DNA from: Podospora comata
Lineage: Eukaryota > Ascomycota > Sordariomycetes > Sordariales > Podosporaceae
Assembly (NCBI GenBank): GCA_017354895.1
Contig: CP071497.1
Span: 1,302,001-1,366,000 of the forward strand
Direction: 5' to 3'
DNA: 64,000 nucleotides
Numbering within the stretch: position 1 is the first letter of the stretch; every line of letters begins with the position of its first letter. The notes under the pieces are model-generated. The model searched no databases. It was not told where the DNA came from and saw nothing but the letters and a program-made list of their open reading frames with translations. Shown in pieces: positions 8,517 to 19,607 of this stretch. The position numbers and the translations under genes are program-made.

Positions 8517-10308
8517 TCAAGTCTCCCGCTCCATAACTCTTACATAGAAGTCATTGATCAAGAACAGGCCAAAGGCATTCGTCAACCTCCACGGTTTTGA
8601 GGGCTTAGCGACGGCCCAGTCGAAGTTGCGGAACCACTGTCATCTGGTTAGCACACCCGACGCTTCTCATCATCGTATGTGTAGCAGACATACCTCAAAC
8701 AACATCTTGTTGATCTCCATCTGAGCCACGGGCTTGCCCAAGCACTGCCACTTTCCATGCCCGAAAGTCAAGTCGTTGATCCTGGTCATCATGGCCAGCT
8801 TCTGTTGATCAGTCTCCAGCAGCCACCTTTCAGGCCGGAAAACATCTGCATCTTCGCCGTAGAGCTCCTTGTCGTGATGCATGGCCAGTGTCGAGACACC
8901 AATACAAGTCCCACCGGGCAAGAAAACCTTCTTCCCGTCGACCACGATGGTATCACCGCCGGCAGGCACATCCTTTGGCAGCAGGTTCAACACAGGTGGC
9001 CAGATTCTGAGTCCTTCCCGGATGACGGCCTGCATGTACGGCATCTGCTTCGCAACAGCATGAGGAACAATCCCATCACCCCAAGTTCTCTTGGCATGAA
9101 CCGCATCAATCTCCTCTTGCAGTTTCTTTTGCACCCTCGGCGTACCCAAAACATGGAGCATGATGCCTCTCAACGCACCGGCGGTGGTGTCAGACCCAGC
9201 AACCACTATCATGTCGTTAGCATTCCCGACCTGAACTTATACCCAAAGTAGGAAAAAAGGGAACTCACTCTGCTCCAAAACCTCACTCTTCAACTCATCC
9301 CCCCTCATCCCATGCCGATAAAAGCTCGCCAACATATCCATCCTGGTATCTGTTGCCGCGTTCTCCACTCTCTCCTCGATATACCTGAACGTCTCCCTCA
9401 TCATGGCGCCAAAACCGGTCTTATCCTTCGGGCTGGGTCCCAAAAACTTCCCAATCACCGGCGCCTGCACCAACCAAGCCAGATTCAGCGACATAAACAT
9501 GTTCCCGATCAGCAACCCATCCTCTGAGCTCTTGACAAAGTTATTGATATCGCTATCCCGATCCAGCATCCCAAATGTGGTCCCAAACGCCACGAGTGAA
9601 ATGACGTCCATGGTGAAGAACTGTATTTTCTTTGCCAAGTCCATCTTCTTCACAGGGCCGCCATCAACAGAGAGGTAGTTTCTGCGGATGAGATCGAGGA
9701 AGGCAACAACACGGCTGTCGACCGACCCTTCCAACTCGAGGTTTTCCCGGCCGGAGTACTATTTCCCTCGTTAATTTTGCTGATTCCAAGATGAAAAGCA
9801 CAGAATCCCAACTCACCCCAGGTGCAATCTTCTTCCTGGTAGCATCATGCTTCTCCGTGTCCGCCTGACTGAAAATGTTATCCCTCTGGTACTCGACCCT
9901 CACCGCCTTGAAGTACCAGTCACTCCTCCGATATCCAGGTTTGGTGTTGACATGGATCCAGACCTCGGGTGCCGAGGAAAGAACAGAATTTGGTCCGATG
10001 CGTGCAATCTTGCCTGTAATCCCCAATCCATCATCAGCAATCACTCCTCAAACAACAGCCATGATTCACAAAGACTTACCGTATCGTTCCGAAATATCAT
10101 AATAATACTGATAAGCCCTCTCATTCCAAATCGACCAGTTATGCGGTATATCGCTCCAGCCCGAAAACCACGGGCCCGGCACATGCGCCAACTTGAAGTA
10201 CGTCCTGATTTGACTCAAGAAATAAACCGCAACGAAAGCCACAGTGATCTCAACCTTGTGCTCAGACACAAGGTCAACGACCTGAGTCAAGGTCTGGCTG
10301 ACAGCCAT
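8517..10308 (-). CDS. Cytochrome P450 (pisatin-demethylase-like), five exons
   Basis: Exons 10308-10080, 10013-9817, 9758-9269, 9205-8694 and 8636-8517 join in frame to 515 residues; all donors are GTRNGT-like and the last two introns carry CTAAC branch sites. Residues 20-38 form an N-terminal membrane anchor (ITVAFVAVYFL), followed by the hinge HVPGPWFSGWSD. Later come RIGPNSVLSS, the K-x-APG..SGRENLELE block typical of the pisatin-demethylase group, I-helix VAGSDTTAG, ExxR (REGLR), the FRPERW segment and heme loop FGHGKWQCLGKP with the thiolate Cys. It is a microsomal monooxygenase needing a reductase partner; the substrate is unknown. The dioxygenase at 11002-11984 lies upstream on the same strand, which suggests a shared oxidative pathway. 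Confidence 0.92.
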
Positions 10309-11001
10309 GATGACCAACAAACAAGAACCAAATGGAAAAGACGAGGATAGTCGTCGAAAAAAAAACGAGGATGCGAGTACCGAGAACCTAGGTCTGGCAT
10401 CCAGCTATAAAACCACCTGAGAAGCATGTGGTTCCACAAAATCTCACTCACATCCACCCCAGCCCGCCCTCCTTCCGCAAAGCTACCTGTCTGTCACCAT
10501 GTCACACGGCACTATCGATACCCTTTAGACTCCTCCCAATGCCTGTCGCAATTCCCAGTCTCTGCCGTGACAGGTATAGACCGCATTCTACAGCTTCCAA
10601 GTAAGTCTAGCGTCCCCATTCTCCCGCCCGGAGCCAATGCAGCCCTTTGGTACCCCATCACCCATCACGGTCCCAGCAATTGCCCACCCCTCCAATCACA
10701 ACCACCCTCCCGCTTTCCTGACCCATATGCAAAGCCGGCTGGCACCACAACTCCGGGGCTACGTCCGTGTCAAGAGGGGCAGAGGGGACAGAGGTCTCTA
10801 GAACAAAAAAACAAGGTGACGAATTCTCGACCTCCCGACCATCATTGGCTCGCTAAAACTCTTATATGGTTGCCTGCCCCTAGCTCACAACTCCCGCATA
10901 TCGCCCCCCTGTCAATCAACAACAACAACAACAACCCCACCACAGCACCATCATCCCCACCATCACCACCATCACCACCACTATCGTGGACAAAAGCCTC
11001 G
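10309..11001. other. Intergenic between P450 and dioxygenase, with simple repeats
   Basis: Holds the P450 promoter. An AAC-rich and CCATCACCA-rich microsatellite lies at about 10915-10985. A long plus-strand frame crossing the area is low complexity and runs antisense into the dioxygenase, so I do not treat it as a gene. Confidence 0.5.
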
Positions 11002-11984
11002 TTAGTACAAATCCCCCCCTTTTCCCTCCCAATCACCTCCATACAGCGCCTTCCTCGGATCATCCAAGTCCAACCAGCCCAAAAACGGGCTACTAACCTG
11101 ATACCCGATCAGCTTCTGCAAATCAGCGTCGTAATACTCGCGGATCTTCTCAAGCGGGGACGCCAAGTATTGGTTCTCTTCCTGTTTACAGCGTTAGCTT
11201 TCCTTCCCTCTCTTTCCAAAAAAGTGGGGAGGGCTCTCACCTGCCGTAGATACCCCTTCGTCATAAAACAACTGTAAATCAACCTCTCCTCATCCCTTGT
11301 CATGTTAGCACTACCTCCATGAAAGCAGCTACTAAGCATCATGAACCCATCCCCGGGGTTCATCTCCGCAAAAAAAGCTAGCTCTTCCCTAGGAGGCTCC
11401 ATCTGATCCCAGAGATGACTCCCCGGAATGAACCTCGTCGCGCCATTGGCCTTTGTGGTCTTCTTCCCGGCGACGAACCATCCGATGCCAGTGTCACGCC
11501 CGATTTCATATTGGTCAGCTGTGATGGCCGTGAGGACATTATGGTGAATCATATCATCGCGGTGCAGCTCCTGGGCTCTGGCGCCGGGGTTGATAGAAAA
11601 GACAATTGTGTTGTTGAGCTGAGGGCGGGAGGTGGATGTCTCGAGTTTTTGCCCCAGCCAGGATTTATACTCTGCTGTGAGCATCTTGCTGCAGACGGCT
11701 TGGTATAACGGGTTGGCGACGACGCTCTTGAAGAAGGTGGGTGATTTGCCGGCAAGGCCGTAGACCCGGCGGGTTTCGGGAGGGAAGAAGTCGCCTTTCC
11801 AGGGCTTGTCGGCTTCGATGAAGGGGCGGACGTCTTTCTCGATGACATCTAGTGTTTCTTGGGGGATGACGTTTCGGATGACAACACCACCGGTGCAGAT
11901 GAGCGCTTGGACAATGTCATCTGGGTTGGCGCTGGCTGGGAACTCTTTCACCTTGGGAAGGTCGGAGGCAAGGCGAGCAACCAT
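11002..11984 (-). CDS. Phytanoyl-CoA dioxygenase family (PhyH) oxygenase
   Basis: Two exons (11984-11241 and 11181-11002) give 307 residues. The intron has a GTGAGA donor and GCTAAC branch site, and the second exon ends VSSPFLGWLDLDDP, a C-terminus usual for this fungal group. The Fe(II)/2-oxoglutarate site is visible: ELHRDD (H-x-D) at about 140 and the distal SCFHGGSAN histidine at about 218, with a 2-oxoglutarate-binding Arg just after (TRDEERLIYS). Family members hydroxylate or cyclise lipid and secondary-metabolite substrates (fumonisin and indole-alkaloid oxygenases belong here). It sits upstream of the P450 on the same strand and downstream of a dead transcription factor. The start could lie further upstream because the frame stays open for some 20 codons, but no ATG is available there. 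Confidence 0.88.
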
Positions 11985-12574
11985 GTTGAGGATTTCGTTT
12001 GTTGTGAGGAATTGACCAGATGGGTAGACAAGTTTGTCAAAGAAGTGGTCATGTCTGCTTGATGGCCAAAGACACCGTCTTCTGCAGAGAAGATCGCCAT
12101 CTTATAGCCAGTTGCCTCTGCCACTATACCATTGATACCATCTGCAAGATGGCTATCCCATTACGAACAACCAACATCAGAATGATACAGCCGCCTGGTC
12201 TCGGCGTGGTGTAATTGAGAGAAGTGGGAGATTAGCGCGGTCAATCCTGTGATTTGTCCAGCCCAGACTTGAAGATAAGAGAGGTGTGATGCAGAAAATT
12301 GCGGCCCAGCTGGTGGTTGGATGGTGTGGTGGTGTGGTGGAACATGATGCGGGCATTTCACTAACACCTTTTTGGCAAAGGTTTCCCGGACCACTAGCAG
12401 CAAGCCACTGGTTCTATCTCTACTTTATCAATCTCTCAATATCTCCGCGGTGCACTGTTAACAAAAAGAAAGCCTCACCACCAAGGGTTGAAACCACAAA
12501 GAAGTCCCATAGAATGGCCAGACTGAGAAAACAAAAAAAAGATCGAATGGAATGAATCGTTTCAACGGGAATTG
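11985..12574. other. Intergenic between dioxygenase and tRNA-Lys
   Basis: No gene recognised. Contains the dioxygenase promoter and an A-rich run (AAAACAAAAAAAAG at about 12530) that on the minus strand serves as the Pol III terminator side of the tRNA-Lys. Confidence 0.4.
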
Positions 12575-12662
12575 AGCCCGACGTGGGGGTCGAACCCACA
12601 ACCTTGAGATGACGGAGGAACTCCTTAAGAGTCTCACGCTCTACCGATTGAGCTAGCCGGGC
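12575..12662 (-). tRNA. tRNA-Lys(CTT) with a short intron
   Basis: 88 nt. Acceptor GCCCGGC/GTCGGGC, D arm TAGCTCAATCGGTAGAGC, anticodon stem TGAGA/TCTCA with CTCTTAA loop (anticodon CTT), about 15 nt of intron after position 37, and T arm TGTGGGTTCGACCCCCACG. Confidence 0.94.
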
Positions 12663-12814
12663 GTGGCTATACCCATTTGTTGATGTTTCTTGAGCCCTGT
12701 TTTGGATTTATGAGGGAATTTGTGGATGTGGAGGCTTGAAGGCTAGGATGTGGCTGCTTGTTGTGGTACTGACTCGGTGCGTGGCAAAGGTTCCAGGGGT
12801 ATCTTGGCTCGGGA

Positions 12815-14237
12815 CTAGCTCAGCATGAACACTGACCCATGGGTGGCCATTGCTGCTGAGAAGCTGTCATTGTCTGGAACAGTTCTACCCGTCCAAACAG
12901 ACTCGAGTAGGTCGATAGTCTGGCGAATGTTACCGAAGCCGTATTTGCGGTGCATAGCCAACAGGTATCCTTTGATAGTACCTGATGTGCTGGTTGACGA
13001 GTCGAAAGCCCACCATAGCCAAAGGCCAGCAGAGAACTGTTGCCACTTATGCCTCGATGGGGAGGCTTTGAAGCAGAGCAATGAAGGAGAAGACTAGTGA
13101 GTCGTACTCGTCGGGCCTTGCGAGAAGTAACATCATGGCTTCTTGGTACAGTCTGCCGCCGATAGCATGTTGTTTATCCGAACGGGTGTTTGGATGCCAT
13201 GTCCGGATTTGTTGTCGTAGCTCTTCAATGGCCCGTTGTTCCGAAAACAACATACTGGCGGACCTCTCTCGACTAAACTTGTCAGACTGGGACACCACCG
13301 CTGCAATGAGTCTGAACAGCTCCCGAGCGCACCCAAACAGCGTGCCATGAATGGGTGCATGGGTATCATCCATGACGGTAAACACAGTTTCGGCATCTTG
13401 GAGGATCGGAAGGTCGGGGCGGTTGATGACGGATGATGATGACGATGACAGAATGTATGCATTAAACTCGGTGACAAATGCAAGGATATCAGGGTCTACA
13501 ACCGTGGAGTACATCCAGGCTATCATTTCGAGGGAAATCCAATGCTGATTCTGAAAGACATGCTGCCAAAATATAAGGAAGACTTCTGTGAACAAGAAAC
13601 CACTTCACAATGCCCTCTAACTGCGATCACACGATCAGGTGAGCTTACGAAAGCCCTCAGGCACTTGCGGCAATGGTCAGACAACAACGGAATCAGTGAT
13701 GGAATACATGGAGGGATGGAGGCAAAAAGCACAGGTTACAGGGACCCCAAAGCTCCATGTATTGTATTTAGACACTCGTTTTCACGCGCTCCTTGGAGCA
13801 GCACCTTTTCCTTTGTTCAGATAAGGTAGATCAAGTCAATATCAACTAGCAAAGAGGAACAGTTGCGAGTATTGCAGGGTCGGCACATTTGGGCCTTCCA
13901 CATCGGAAGCGAGCTCTGGGACCGTGTTTGACCTTGATATGGATTTTTGCTATAATTGGGAGTCGAGGTCTCTAAAGGTGATATAAGTGATTGGATGAGC
14001 TGTTCGGTTCAAGTACGAGTATAGTTGTCTTGGTATCAGTCGGAAGAGATAGAGCGGCCGGCTTGGAGGGCTGTGATGGGGATCGAGAGGTGCTGATAGG
14101 TAGGTGCAGATCAGGGAATTCCTGTCGCAGGCCAAGCAGACAGGTTTGTGTTCATCGCACTTCTTTCTTTGCCGGTAAGCTAGAAATCCGGTACATCTTG
14201 GTTGTCGGGAAGTCTTGTGCCTTGGTTGAGAGGACAT
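12815..14237 (-). pseudogene. Zn2Cys6 transcription factor, degraded (Fungal_trans_2 type)
   Basis: The ATG at 14237 opens a frame with a Zn2Cys6-like start: basic RHKTSRQPR, then FLAYRQRKKCDEHKPVCLAC and SLICTY. The first two cluster cysteines, expected in GCLACRQRKKKC, read Phe and Tyr and one Lys is missing, so the zinc cluster cannot form. Downstream, 13595-13047 encodes the helical middle-homology region (QHVFQNQHWISLEMIAWMYS, LRQQIRTWHP, YQEAMMLLLA). This runs into a TAA in LPIEA-stop-VATVLCWPLA, and the last 90 codons (YLLAMHRKYGFGNIRQT) lie in another frame. A further TGA interrupts the segment before 13595. In such genes the protein regulates a neighbouring pathway, which fits the adjacent dioxygenase and P450. 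It is 0.6 kb from the AT-rich block, and several changes are C-to-T or G-to-A. Confidence 0.75.
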
Positions 14238-14550
14238 GGGGCGGCGGCAAATTGCAAAGCAGTTGACGTGAAGAGGAGAGAAGGTGATTGGAATTGCAGT
14301 TGTTTGATTGGATGGAAGGCTGATATCAGCAAAGATGTGGGGCAGTATCCATCACTGCGCTGTCGCCCTTCTCTGCTTGTACCTTCCTTCACCCGGGCAT
14401 TCTCACCAGAACATGTGCTCTTTGACACTTTCCAACCTTCATCTCGCTATCTGCTACCCATCTAGTTCCTCCATATATTGGTTTGGGGTGCGGCCACAGG
14501 CCTGAGGGTATGAGTAAGGAAGTGGGGCTCAGGGGAGGTCAGGGGTCATG

Positions 14551-14558
14551 TATATAAG
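14551..14558 (+). promoter_or_regulatory. TATA-like element with no surviving gene
   Basis: TATATAAG in a GC-balanced context, pointing toward the AT-rich block. No intact gene follows, so it could be the core promoter of a destroyed gene or chance. Confidence 0.25.
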
Positions 14559-14829
14559 CGGTCTGCTTCTGACATTCTGTTTTAGACGGATCATCGACTT
14601 TTATTTTCTTCGTATTTTGTGCCTTGCACGCGTGCAGGCAATTCTGGCCCTCTGATCAGGCCAATCCGGTGCCTATTATGTGACCTGCGAGTCCATAGCG
14701 TCTTTTCTTTGTCCTGCGTGAAGTGCGGCTTGCGAGCGAGCCACTGTCACACAGGTGAGGTCATTCAAGGACCTATTGACGGTATATTTGTGGTGTTGTG
14801 GTTGTTCTTGTGTGTTTTTCACCATTGCA

Positions 14830-15530
14830 GTAGTTATTAAAAAGTTTCTTAGTAATTATATTATTTCGGAAATTAATATTATGATTTGAAAGAATATGTA
14901 AAGGTATAAAAGTAATTATAGTTATAACTATCAAAATATTAACTTATAATTATTATATTGTATAGTTTTATATTTAGTAAACCTAATAGTAGTTTAAAAA
15001 AAGCCTAAATTATAGCAGGTAAAGTAAATTAAACTAAACTTTCGGTAATTTTCAATTGTTGAAAAATCTTTTTTACTAAATTCATTATTTTAATAGTTTT
15101 ATTTATTTAGTTTTATTTAATTTATAAGTTTTTTGGATTTAATAGCAAGTTTAAGAGACTAAAGGTATTATAAATAATATATTTTGCTTCAGAAAACATT
15201 ATAATAGTTTAATTTTGGGATTTTTTTTTTAAAATACGATTTTATTTTAAGTAATGTAAAGTTAGTAAGTTATTAAATTTTTAATTATTTGAAAAATTAT
15301 TTGGAGAGTTATTTAGAGAGTTTTCAAGATAAGTTTATAGCTAAAATAAATTAAATATATTTAAATTGAAGTAAGTATCTTCTTAAGAATTTAGTTAATT
15401 ACAGTTTAAAATATGTGAGCTTTTTTTTAGAAGTTCTCTCCGGTAAATTTACTTATTGAATTGTTTTAGTGATAAAAGATTATATGTTTGAAAGGTTTAG
15501 AATAAATGGATTTAGAAGGATTTTCGGCTT
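14830..15530. repeat. AT-rich block, RIP-like remnant
   Basis: About 700 bp made almost wholly of A and T with sharp edges against balanced DNA on both sides. It is rich in TA and TTAA words, has no open frame of any length and no recognisable protein in six frames. In fungi with RIP this is the usual fate of a duplicated sequence such as a transposon copy, whose identity is then lost. No terminal repeats were found, so no element family can be named. Confidence 0.75.
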
Positions 15531-15905
15531 CCTCAAGCGACTTATATCCGGTAGTGGCCGAAATTTCGACTAAGATGGCGATGTTGCCCCAATGGGTGTT
15601 CCCAGGCTAAAGTCGGATCACACTGGACTACCTAAAGCAGCAGAATTGGCCTGAGAGGTGGAAGGTCACAGACGCTCAGTAAGCACCATGGCCACTGTCC
15701 GCCCGCGACACGAACTGACCTGCAGGCATATGCCTTTCCAGGTAGCATTTTCCCACAAAGCGAGTAAGGCGTATCATTAGCTTCTCATCATCACCCATAC
15801 CGTTACCAATGTGACGTCGTATACTGGTGACACCAACGAGGCTTTACTCGTATCGAAAACAGCGTCCTTCGCCATCATGAGATGTCATTCTCATCGATTC
15901 CCGCA

Positions 15906-15911
15906 TATAAA
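15906..15911 (+). promoter_or_regulatory. TATA box of the DUF7907 gene
   Basis: TATAAA 110 bp upstream of the ATG at 16016, in the strand and at a distance usual for strongly expressed fungal secreted-protein genes. Confidence 0.45.
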
Positions 15912-16015
15912 GGTGAAGGCATGACATGCAAATGATCCAACTCACCATCATCACAGATCAGACCGACACAATCTTGTCTTCGAACTTATCCGACAAACCC
16001 CCGAGAATTGCAACC

Positions 16016-16780
16016 ATGCACTCGTACCTCCTTCTTGCCAGCCTGCTAGGCCTCGCCTCGGCCGCGCCCACCTCATCTACTGGCATTCCAAGACAATGGA
16101 CCCCTCAGGAGCCAGGCTCCATCCCTCGTCATTCCGGCGCCCGTGGCTTCCGTCTCCGCGTCAACGTCACCGACCCCTCCCTTGACCTTACTCCCCCCGT
16201 GCACAACCTTTTTCTTTCCACCGCCCACATCGGCCCGGCCCAGAACCGCGCCGTAGTTAGCTATTCCGGTCCCATTTTCTACCAAAACGGTAGCTACTCC
16301 GACATTGCCAATTACCGTGCTGGTATTCTCACCGATGCGGGCCCGCCCGAGTCACCCTTCCCGGAAGCCATCCAGTACCAACAAGGCAGCGATGACACCA
16401 AGGGCAGCGAGCTCTTCATCAATGCTGGCACTCCTGGTGCTGGTACCGCGATCAGCAAGCTGACAATGCCCTACTCCACCTTGCAAATTTTGGAGGGTGC
16501 CCCGATTGTGAAATCGTTTATCGTTTGCGGGAACACGACGATTCCTTACTATGGGGAGAGCAGGAAGTTTGAGGTGGTGAACTGGCTTGGGGCAACTAGG
16601 GACTCGACTGGCACACATTTGAGAGTGCCTGAGGGTTGTGTTGCTGTCAATCTGGTGCCGGAATGCGCGTATGAGTTTGTGGATTTACCTGAGGGCGCGG
16701 CGTATGACAGGACGTTTGTGAATGATGTGCGGTGCTATGAGAGTGTTGCTGCTATTGATTGGAGCAAATATGCTTACTGA
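16016..16780 (+). CDS. Secreted DUF7907-type protein
   Basis: 254 residues, single exon. The frame opens upstream, but the ATG at 16016 gives a classical signal peptide (MHSYLLLASLLGLASAAP, cut near residue 18). The mature chain starts with a Pro/Ser-rich linker, then GFRLRVNVTD and HIGPAQNRAVVSY, an NGSY N-glycosylation site, and SFIVCGNTTIPYYG. It ends with the PEGCVAVNLVPECA cysteine block and a WSKYAY terminus. The order matches the fungal DUF7907 family of small extracellular proteins with no known activity. It is the first gene right of the AT-rich block and looks undamaged. Confidence 0.85.
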   Translation: MHSYLLLASLLGLASAAPTSSTGIPRQWTPQEPGSIPRHSGARGFRLRVNVTDPSLDLTPPVHNLFLSTAHIGPAQNRAVVSYSGPIFYQNGSYSDIANYRAGILTDAGPPESPFPEAIQYQQGSDDTKGSELFINAGTPGAGTAISKLTMPYSTLQILEGAPIVKSFIVCGNTTIPYYGESRKFEVVNWLGATRDSTGTHLRVPEGCVAVNLVPECAYEFVDLPEGAAYDRTFVNDVRCYESVAAIDWSKYAY

Positions 16781-18986
16781 GTTGAGGTTGAGGAGGAGAG
16801 ATTGGGGTGAAGAACATTGGGAAAAGAAGGAACATTGGGTTGTAGACGTTGGGGCCTTAGGGTGGAAGTAATGTCCTGTAATAATTGATTTGGTTGAATT
16901 TTGTTGAGCTTTTGCTTTTTGAAGTTGCTTTGTTGTTTTTTATGTTATTTTGCTGGTCTTGTAAAGCTGAGGTTTGGGCTTGTCACTGTAGCTTTGCTGT
17001 GCTTGGATGTTTGTTGTTGTGTTTGGCTGTTTGCTGTTGTGCTTTATTGCAACGCAGCCACTGGAGAATCAAGCTGACGGCGGCGGCATGTGGTGGTGAT
17101 GGCATCAAGGGGGAAACGACAATGTAACTGGGACAAGGCACAGGGCTAGAGCCACTAATCATATGGCCCGTTGCAGTATTGGAAGGGGATTCAAGGTCAC
17201 AGAAATTCTCAAACTCTGGTTGAATAAGGCACTTGAAGAGGCCGCAGCAATATTTGACACAAACACACTAATGGACCACAAAGACGGGAAGGGATAAGAG
17301 TGGATGTATTCGTCGGAAGGGGAACTTCAGAGGTGCACCCGGTGTGGAAACGAACAAGCAAAGGGGTGGATTGGGACAAAAAGAATCGAGTTGACACGAG
17401 ACAGGACTCGAACTCACGACGTCTACCCGGTCGGCCGTGGTCCTGTCGCGATCTTGCTCTACGGATGATGATGAAGGGGATGAGGTTCCAACGATGTCAG
17501 GTCAAACACCAGCAGCAACAAATGACGAAACACCAAGAATTGGTTGGGAATGGCAAAAAGAGGACCAACGGAAGAGGTGTACAGGATTCAAACCTGTGCC
17601 TCAGAATCTTTGGGTGCTGGCATAGAGCCCACTTCAGCTCACCGACCACCAACCTACCAGCAAGGGATAGACAGGGGGAAAGAAAAGCCCGCAGAAACTG
17701 CCGTGCTGACCAGGGAATCTCTTCTCTGTCCAACGGTCGCTTGATACTGGCTGCTCCGGAAACAATCGCTAAACCGGTCGGCGAATGGGCTTCTGCTGAG
17801 CATTGAGAAGTGGGTCCTCGACATGGTCATGATCATGGAAGGAACGCTAGCAGGATGTTGGACTGTGCCCGATGGACTCCTGGATGGCCTGTTGGCTGTA
17901 GAGAATGCAAGCCTGGAACCATGGGGGACAACAATGCCCAAACAGAGGAGATACTGTTATAGAATAATATCCCAGTTAAGGTTTATTTTCCGATTCACGT
18001 GGGAGGCGGTAAAGTTAGATGGGATACGAGGAACAGATACGAGGAAGTTCGGAAAATTCCGCTGGATATTTTGCACGCTTTGTAGGAGAAGTCTGGAGGG
18101 TTTGGGAGGTATAAGAAGACGTCGTGGTAGCAGATGCCAGGTATCCTGCGGCTTGCAACCCATCTCTGAAACCCCCAGCCAGCCTTCAAAACATCATGGC
18201 GTTTCAACTATCAGTCTACATCAGGAATCTTCTGAAAGGACAGCGTGCAGTTGCAGGCATTGTTAGAGCTCATCTACCTTACTGTCAGGAACATCTGTTT
18301 ACGACTAGCCTTGGCAACCCCTGAGGCTTGACTAAGGGCGCAGTGAACCGCTTCTCGAGAGTCAAGGAGAAACATAAATATTGGAACCCGTCTCTTTTAC
18401 CTATGGGCAACACGGTCGTATCTGTAACCGCAAAAGTAACCATTGGAAACTGCAAGGTGAACATCGCGCGACCCCTGGCCCCTGCAGCAAGGCTCCCCAA
18501 ACATATTTTGAACAGCTCCAAGTACCCTGAAAAGTACCTGTGATTGTTATTTTGGGGCCGTCAAGAATGACCATTATCCAATATGAGGTCTAAAGAGCAG
18601 GAAATACCAATATTGTGGCACTCTCTTCAGGTATAGTTCCCAACAAAACACTCACAGCTGGGCCCTTTTCTCGTATTGTCAACCAAAACAATGAGCTCAT
18701 CCGCAGCTTGGGCCTGGATCCAAAACCATAGGTTTATTTGGAGTTCGCATCGCCAATCTAAATTAGCTCAAGTGCGACCTCCAAATAGGTAACAAAACAA
18801 ACATTCCCCTCCTTCCTCTATCCCAATACCCTATGCCCATCTTCACTTTCTCCAGCAGCACCATAACAAACTCTGTATTTATACGACATTGTTTTCACAA
18901 CCCTTAGCATGAAAAAGGCACCCTAAGTCTGGACCCAGCTGTCTAGCCTGCCAGGCAACAAAATAATCATACCGGCCTCGGATTTC
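16781..18986. other. Intergenic, 2.2 kb, with two tRNA-arm-like fossils
   Basis: No credible protein gene. Minus-strand B-box-like sequences occur at about 17395-17410 (GTTCGAGTCC) and 17585-17600 (perfect T arm ACAGG-TTTGAAT-CCTGT), each followed by a T run, but neither has a matching acceptor stem. One D-arm-like GAGC/GCTC hairpin lies 5' of the second. Long plus-strand frames across here have no protein character. Confidence 0.45.
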
Positions 18987-19256
18987 ATGTACGGCCATGA
19001 CACAAGCACAGCTATCAAGTACTACGCTTTATTGGAAGCGGCAAGATATCGATCTTCGGAGTTTGCTTCATTGTCGAAGGAGATCCTGATGGAAGCAGAT
19101 TGTCTTTTCTTGGATCCCGGCATACAAACCGACTGGCATCACCTTCAGCCACTCAAAGAACTATTGGTTTGTGATGCAGGAGCTATTCAAGTGACTGGCG
19201 ATGTTAGCCACTCCTCCGACTCAACTCTTAGCTCGACACCTGACTCCGACGTGTAG
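18987..19256 (+). CDS. Possible small protein, unrecognised
   Basis: An 89-codon ATG frame (MYGHDTSTAIKYYALLEAAR start, an acidic Ser-rich tail ending SSTPDSDV). It has a protein-like composition with a helical N-terminal half but no recognised family, no intron and no close neighbour. It may be a fragment of a lost gene. It ends 116 bp before the candidate structured RNA. Confidence 0.22.
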   Translation: MYGHDTSTAIKYYALLEAARYRSSEFASLSKEILMEADCLFLDPGIQTDWHHLQPLKELLVCDAGAIQVTGDVSHSSDSTLSSTPDSDV

Positions 19257-19372
19257 ATGGAGGATATCTTCGGATACTCATTTGGCAACTTTTTTTTGAA
19301 GAGGTAGCAGGAACTTGCTCTTTCCCATCGCCGGGGGATTTAGCGTCCGCGCACGAGCCTGAATTTCGACAA

Positions 19373-19607
19373 GGGGTGGTCTCAGTGGTATAATCAGAAT
19401 AGTCGCGGCAGCGGGGCTCTGCATATGCATTGCTTGGTTGAGTCTGCTAGCAGCGTTGCTTCGAACCACATTGCTGTCAAAAACCACAAAAACAAAAACA
19501 AAATTGATAGTCGTCTTGGACCCCTTCACGTGCTCCCCATAGTTCAGCTGCCGCGGAAGGTCCCGGTGCAAATCCGGGCTGGGCCACCCCTTGTCTTTCG
19601 CTTTTTT
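19373..19607 (+). ncRNA. Candidate Pol III-transcribed structured RNA, tRNA-like ends
   Basis: The ends pair: GGGGTGG (19373-19379) with CCACCCC (19584-19590). Inside, CGCGGCAGC (19404-19412) pairs over 9 bp with GCTGCCGCG (19547-19555), and a T-arm-like hairpin CCCGG-TGCAAAT-CCGGG lies at 19562-19578. An A-box-like TGGTCTCAGTGG near the 5' end, a B-box-like GGTGCAAATCC and a TTTTTT run at 19602-19607 are the parts of an internal Pol III promoter and terminator. It is not a normal tRNA: four extra bases separate the T arm from the acceptor strand and about 130 nt lie between the halves of the middle helix. I do not recognise it as SRP, RNase P, RNase MRP, 5S or U6 RNA. Confidence 0.4.

Noticed and set aside
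10426-11277. 283-codon plus-strand frame
   Set aside because: Low complexity (CCA/AAC microsatellite) and overlaps the 3' exons of the dioxygenase on the other strand; no domain.
17380-17450. tRNA-like T arm on the minus strand
   Set aside because: Stem around TTCGAGT does not pair and no acceptor strand or A box is present; at most a fossil.
17560-17660. tRNA-like sequence with perfect T arm, minus strand
   Set aside because: A D-arm-like hairpin exists, but the 3' ACACCTC has no 5' partner at tRNA spacing.
17300-17806. 168-codon plus-strand frame
   Set aside because: Crosses the tRNA-arm-like sequences; composition not protein-like.
19373-19607. SRP RNA, RNase P or RNase MRP identity
   Set aside because: Signature loops of these RNAs (SRP helix 8 loop, CR-I/CR-V of RNase P and MRP) were not found.
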